Source: Sandarakinorhabdus glacialis
GTDB taxonomy: Bacteria > Pseudomonadota > Alphaproteobacteria > Sphingomonadales > Sphingomonadaceae
NCBI RefSeq assembly: GCF_014643455.1
Contig: NZ_BMJM01000017.1
Span: forward strand, 1-35,438
Direction: 5' to 3'
Length of the DNA stretch: 35,438 nt
Below the pieces are notes generated by a model, which saw only the letters and a list, made by a program, of their open reading frames with translations, was not told the origin of the DNA and ran no database searches. The number at the start of each line of letters is the position of its first letter. The first letter of the stretch is position 1. Below, piece after piece: positions 33,961-35,438 of the stretch. The position numbers and the translations under genes were made by a program.

Positions 33961-34845
33961 GTGAAGATCGAAATCCATGATGTAGGACATGGAGGCTGCG
34001 CGGTCGTAACGTGCCCCAATGGTGCGCGGATCATGGTGGACTGCGGCTTTGACGCCAAACGGGGCTGGTTCCCGTCCGTTGTCTACGGCGGTCAGTTCAT
34101 CGACGTGTTGGTCATAACCAACCTCGACGAAGATCACGTTGAGGACTTGCCCTACGTGTGGGATCGCGTGACGCTAGGCTCGATCTACAGCAACCCCAGC
34201 GTGACCGCCGCGGCGCTCGCGACCATGAAGCGCGAGCACGGCATGGACGAAGGAGTGCGTCAGGCGCACGCGATTCTGAGCCGCTTCCGCCCAGGACACC
34301 TTGGTAAAATGGCAGACTCGGGCGAGGTTAGCGCCTGGGGGTACTCGAACCGCTACGGCCTGGACTTTACCGATACGAACAACTTGAGCGTCGCCGCCCT
34401 CGTGCGGTGGGGCATGTTCACAATCTTGTTCGCCGGGGATCTCGAAACAGCAGGCTGGCGGACGCTTCTGCACAATCCCGCCTTCGTAGCGGACCTCGCC
34501 ACCGTCACCGTGTTCGTCGCCTCACACCATGGGCGCGCCAACGGCCGGTGCGAGGAGGTGTTCGAGATCGTTCGGCCGCAGATCGTCGTGTTCTCGGACG
34601 ATCGGAAGCAGTATGAAAGCCAAGAGACCGACGCTTGGTATCGCCAGCGAGTTTCCGGCATCCCCGTGCTCGATGCCGTGCCGAGCGGCATGCTTCCCAA
34701 GAAGCGGCACGTCTACACTACCCGGCGTGACGGCACGCTGACGATCCAGGTTGATGGCACCGGCCGTTATATCGTCACCCCGACCCGCGCCGATCCGCCG
34801 TCTGCCTTAAGGCTGCTCGGGCTGCTTAGCCGTCCGGCTGCTTGA
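33961..34845 (+). CDS. metallo-beta-lactamase-fold protein, ComEC-like
   Basis: A 294-residue cytoplasmic MBL-fold protein starting (GTG) MKIEIHDVGHGGCAVVTCPN. The metal-site motif is TNLDEDHVEDLP, with Asn54 in place of the first histidine of HxHxDH, then Asp56, Asp58 and His59. Later ligands are FAGDLE (Asp160) and ASHHGR (His189-His190). This layout matches the MBL domain of ComEC/Rec2 and many stand-alone hydrolases that may act on nucleic acids or nucleotides. The missing first histidine is a variant seen in such stand-alone proteins and may alter metal number. The start overlaps the read-through stop of the membrane-protein gene. Its role is unknown; defence or signalling is speculation. 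Confidence 0.85.
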   Translation: MKIEIHDVGHGGCAVVTCPNGARIMVDCGFDAKRGWFPSVVYGGQFIDVLVITNLDEDHVEDLPYVWDRVTLGSIYSNPSVTAAALATMKREHGMDEGVRQAHAILSRFRPGHLGKMADSGEVSAWGYSNRYGLDFTDTNNLSVAALVRWGMFTILFAGDLETAGWRTLLHNPAFVADLATVTVFVASHHGRANGRCEEVFEIVRPQIVVFSDDRKQYESQETDAWYRQRVSGIPVLDAVPSGMLPKKRHVYTTRRDGTLTIQVDGTGRYIVTPTRADPPSALRLLGLLSRPAA

Positions 34846-34912
34846 GCTCTTCTGGAAGATGGCCGGCCAATAGCGCCGCCATGTTCCCGTAGTTGTCTCG
34901 GACATCCGCGAC
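34826..34912 (-). pseudogene. truncated C-terminal ORF fragment, minus strand
   Basis: Reading leftward from the repeat border at 34912, the minus strand encodes ADVRDNYGNMAALLAGHLPE then ELKQPDG and a TAA at 34826-34828. The segment looks protein-like, converges on the MBL gene with a 20-bp overlap, and is cut exactly where the repeat element begins at 34913. No family was recognised and the piece is short, so it may be spurious. Confidence 0.3.
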
Positions 34913-35154
34913 TGTGGATCGGCGTCCAACGCGGGACCCCACCTACTTGTACTAAGGTATTCAGAAGAAGTGAGGATAGGCGTCCAAGCGGGACCCCTCA
35001 TTTCGCGATACAAATATCTGAAAATGCCCAAGAATATAACTTTTCAGGGGGTCCCGATCGGCGCCGATCGGGACCCCCTCCAATCTCAGGTATATTATCG
35101 TTTACAGCTACTTCGCCAGATTCTGGTGGGGTCCAGCTTCGACGCTTATCCACA
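34913..35154. repeat. compound MITE-like TGTGGA element E with 32-bp palindrome
   Basis: The outer left end TGTGGATCGGCGTCCAACGC and right end AGCTTCGACGCTTATCCACA are inverted. A second left-type end (GGATAGGCGTCCAAGCGGGA) lies at about 34974. The CTTGTACTAAGGTATTCAGA inner segment matches element D at 9046. At 35047-35078 there is a perfect palindrome centred on GATCGGCGCCGATC and flanked by GGGGGTCCC/GGGACCCCC, probably where two ends were joined head to head. It encodes nothing. The following 35155-35334 hold no recognised feature. Confidence 0.75.
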
Positions 35155-35334
35155 CCTGTGAAGTGTCGGGCGTCCCTAAGATCGGCTAAAAGCGACGCTC
35201 TATGGCATTTCGTTCTTGGAAAGCGCGAGTGCAGATCATAGCCTTTAGAAATGGCAGCTATAATCCGCGTTCTCACCATGCAGCCGACACTCGCATGGCT
35301 TGGTCAGCTTTCGCCGGATGAGCAGGCCGTGGCT

Positions 35335-35438
35335 TGAGGTGGTCCCGTCTGTTTGGACAGTTTGGCGGCGAAGTTAAGCTAATCCCGGGTTTCGATCATG
35401 CCGCCAGTAGGAGTGTTTCCGATGGCGGGGCTAGCCCC
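35335..35438 (-). mobile_element. IS3-family element, left end only (runs off window)
   Basis: TGAGGTGGTCCCGTCTGTTT and the following bases align without gaps to 106-209, the left end and orfB 3' terminus of the first IS3 element, with about nine mismatches in 104 bp. It is therefore a related isoform in the same orientation, not an identical copy. The rest of the element lies beyond the window. Confidence 0.85.

Noticed and set aside
106-35438. The whole window as one composite transposon flanked by IS3 copies
   Set aside because: The two IS ends differ at about 9 of 104 positions and no target duplication is seen, so a recent composite unit is not supported.
1-35438. CRISPR arrays, tRNA or rRNA genes
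   Set aside because: No regularly spaced direct repeats of 24-40 bp, no tRNA cloverleaf-like segment with a T-loop GTTCRANNC, and no rRNA motifs were noticed; a tRNA scan was not possible.

Overview
The window is a GC-rich accessory region, most likely from an alphaproteobacterium of the sphingomonad group. The case rests on gene content: an imuA-imuB-dnaE2 cassette with an alphaproteobacterial LexA box (GTTC-N7-GTTC), dense IS3/IS21/IS630/IS5 traffic, and a run of catabolic enzymes (two P450s, an Old Yellow Enzyme, a coniferyl-type aldehyde dehydrogenase). No rRNA, tRNA, CRISPR array or replication gene was seen. The genus, and whether this is plasmid or chromosome, cannot be decided from sequence alone.

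Layout. 1-1640: an IS3-family element sits between an IS5-family transposase fragment and the C-terminal half of an HNH endonuclease. 1850-10446: catabolic or hydrolytic genes (alpha/beta hydrolase, secreted S9 peptidase, SxxK serine hydrolase, Old Yellow Enzyme, and two convergent cytochromes P450), punctuated by short inverted-repeat elements. 10548-16420: SOS mutasome operon imuA-imuB-dnaE2 on the minus strand, followed by a stub of a SRAP (YedK/HMCES) gene. 16650-18069: a frameshifted SDR gene, a VOC/glyoxalase gene and a possible SDR tail remnant. 18070-19390: a second, structurally complete IS3-family element. 19652-23900: aldehyde dehydrogenase, then a SulP anion transporter with a tandem universal stress protein. 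23935-28117: an IS graveyard (two istB fragments, an IS3 orfB tail, IS21 ends, an IS630 element) surrounding a secreted M48-LysM metalloprotease. 28148-32197: remains of a prophage-like packaging module (ParB/DNA methyltransferase, DUF5681 protein, large terminase). 32198-33247: no convincing gene but several structured repeats. 33248-34845: a two-gene module of a small multi-pass membrane protein and a ComEC-like metallo-beta-lactamase-fold protein. 34913-35438: a compound inverted-repeat element with a perfect 32-bp palindrome, then the left end of another IS3 element related to the first.

How the parts work together. imuA, imuB and dnaE2 form one LexA-controlled translesion mutagenesis operon. 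The hydrolases, Old Yellow Enzyme, P450s, SDR, VOC and aldehyde dehydrogenase look like a patchwork catabolic island whose substrate cannot be named here. sulP and usp are a two-gene operon. The methyltransferase, DUF5681 and terminase genes overlap by 4 bp each and form one operon. The membrane protein and MBL genes were originally coupled by a GTGA overlap, but an in-frame amber codon now ends the first gene 28 codons early. The strongest candidate for an undescribed system is this membrane/MBL pair. The most unusual DNA features are a TGTGGA-ended MITE-like family, one member of which supplies the C-terminus of a P450, and a 10-bp-phased GGGAT array in the 32.8-kb intergenic region.
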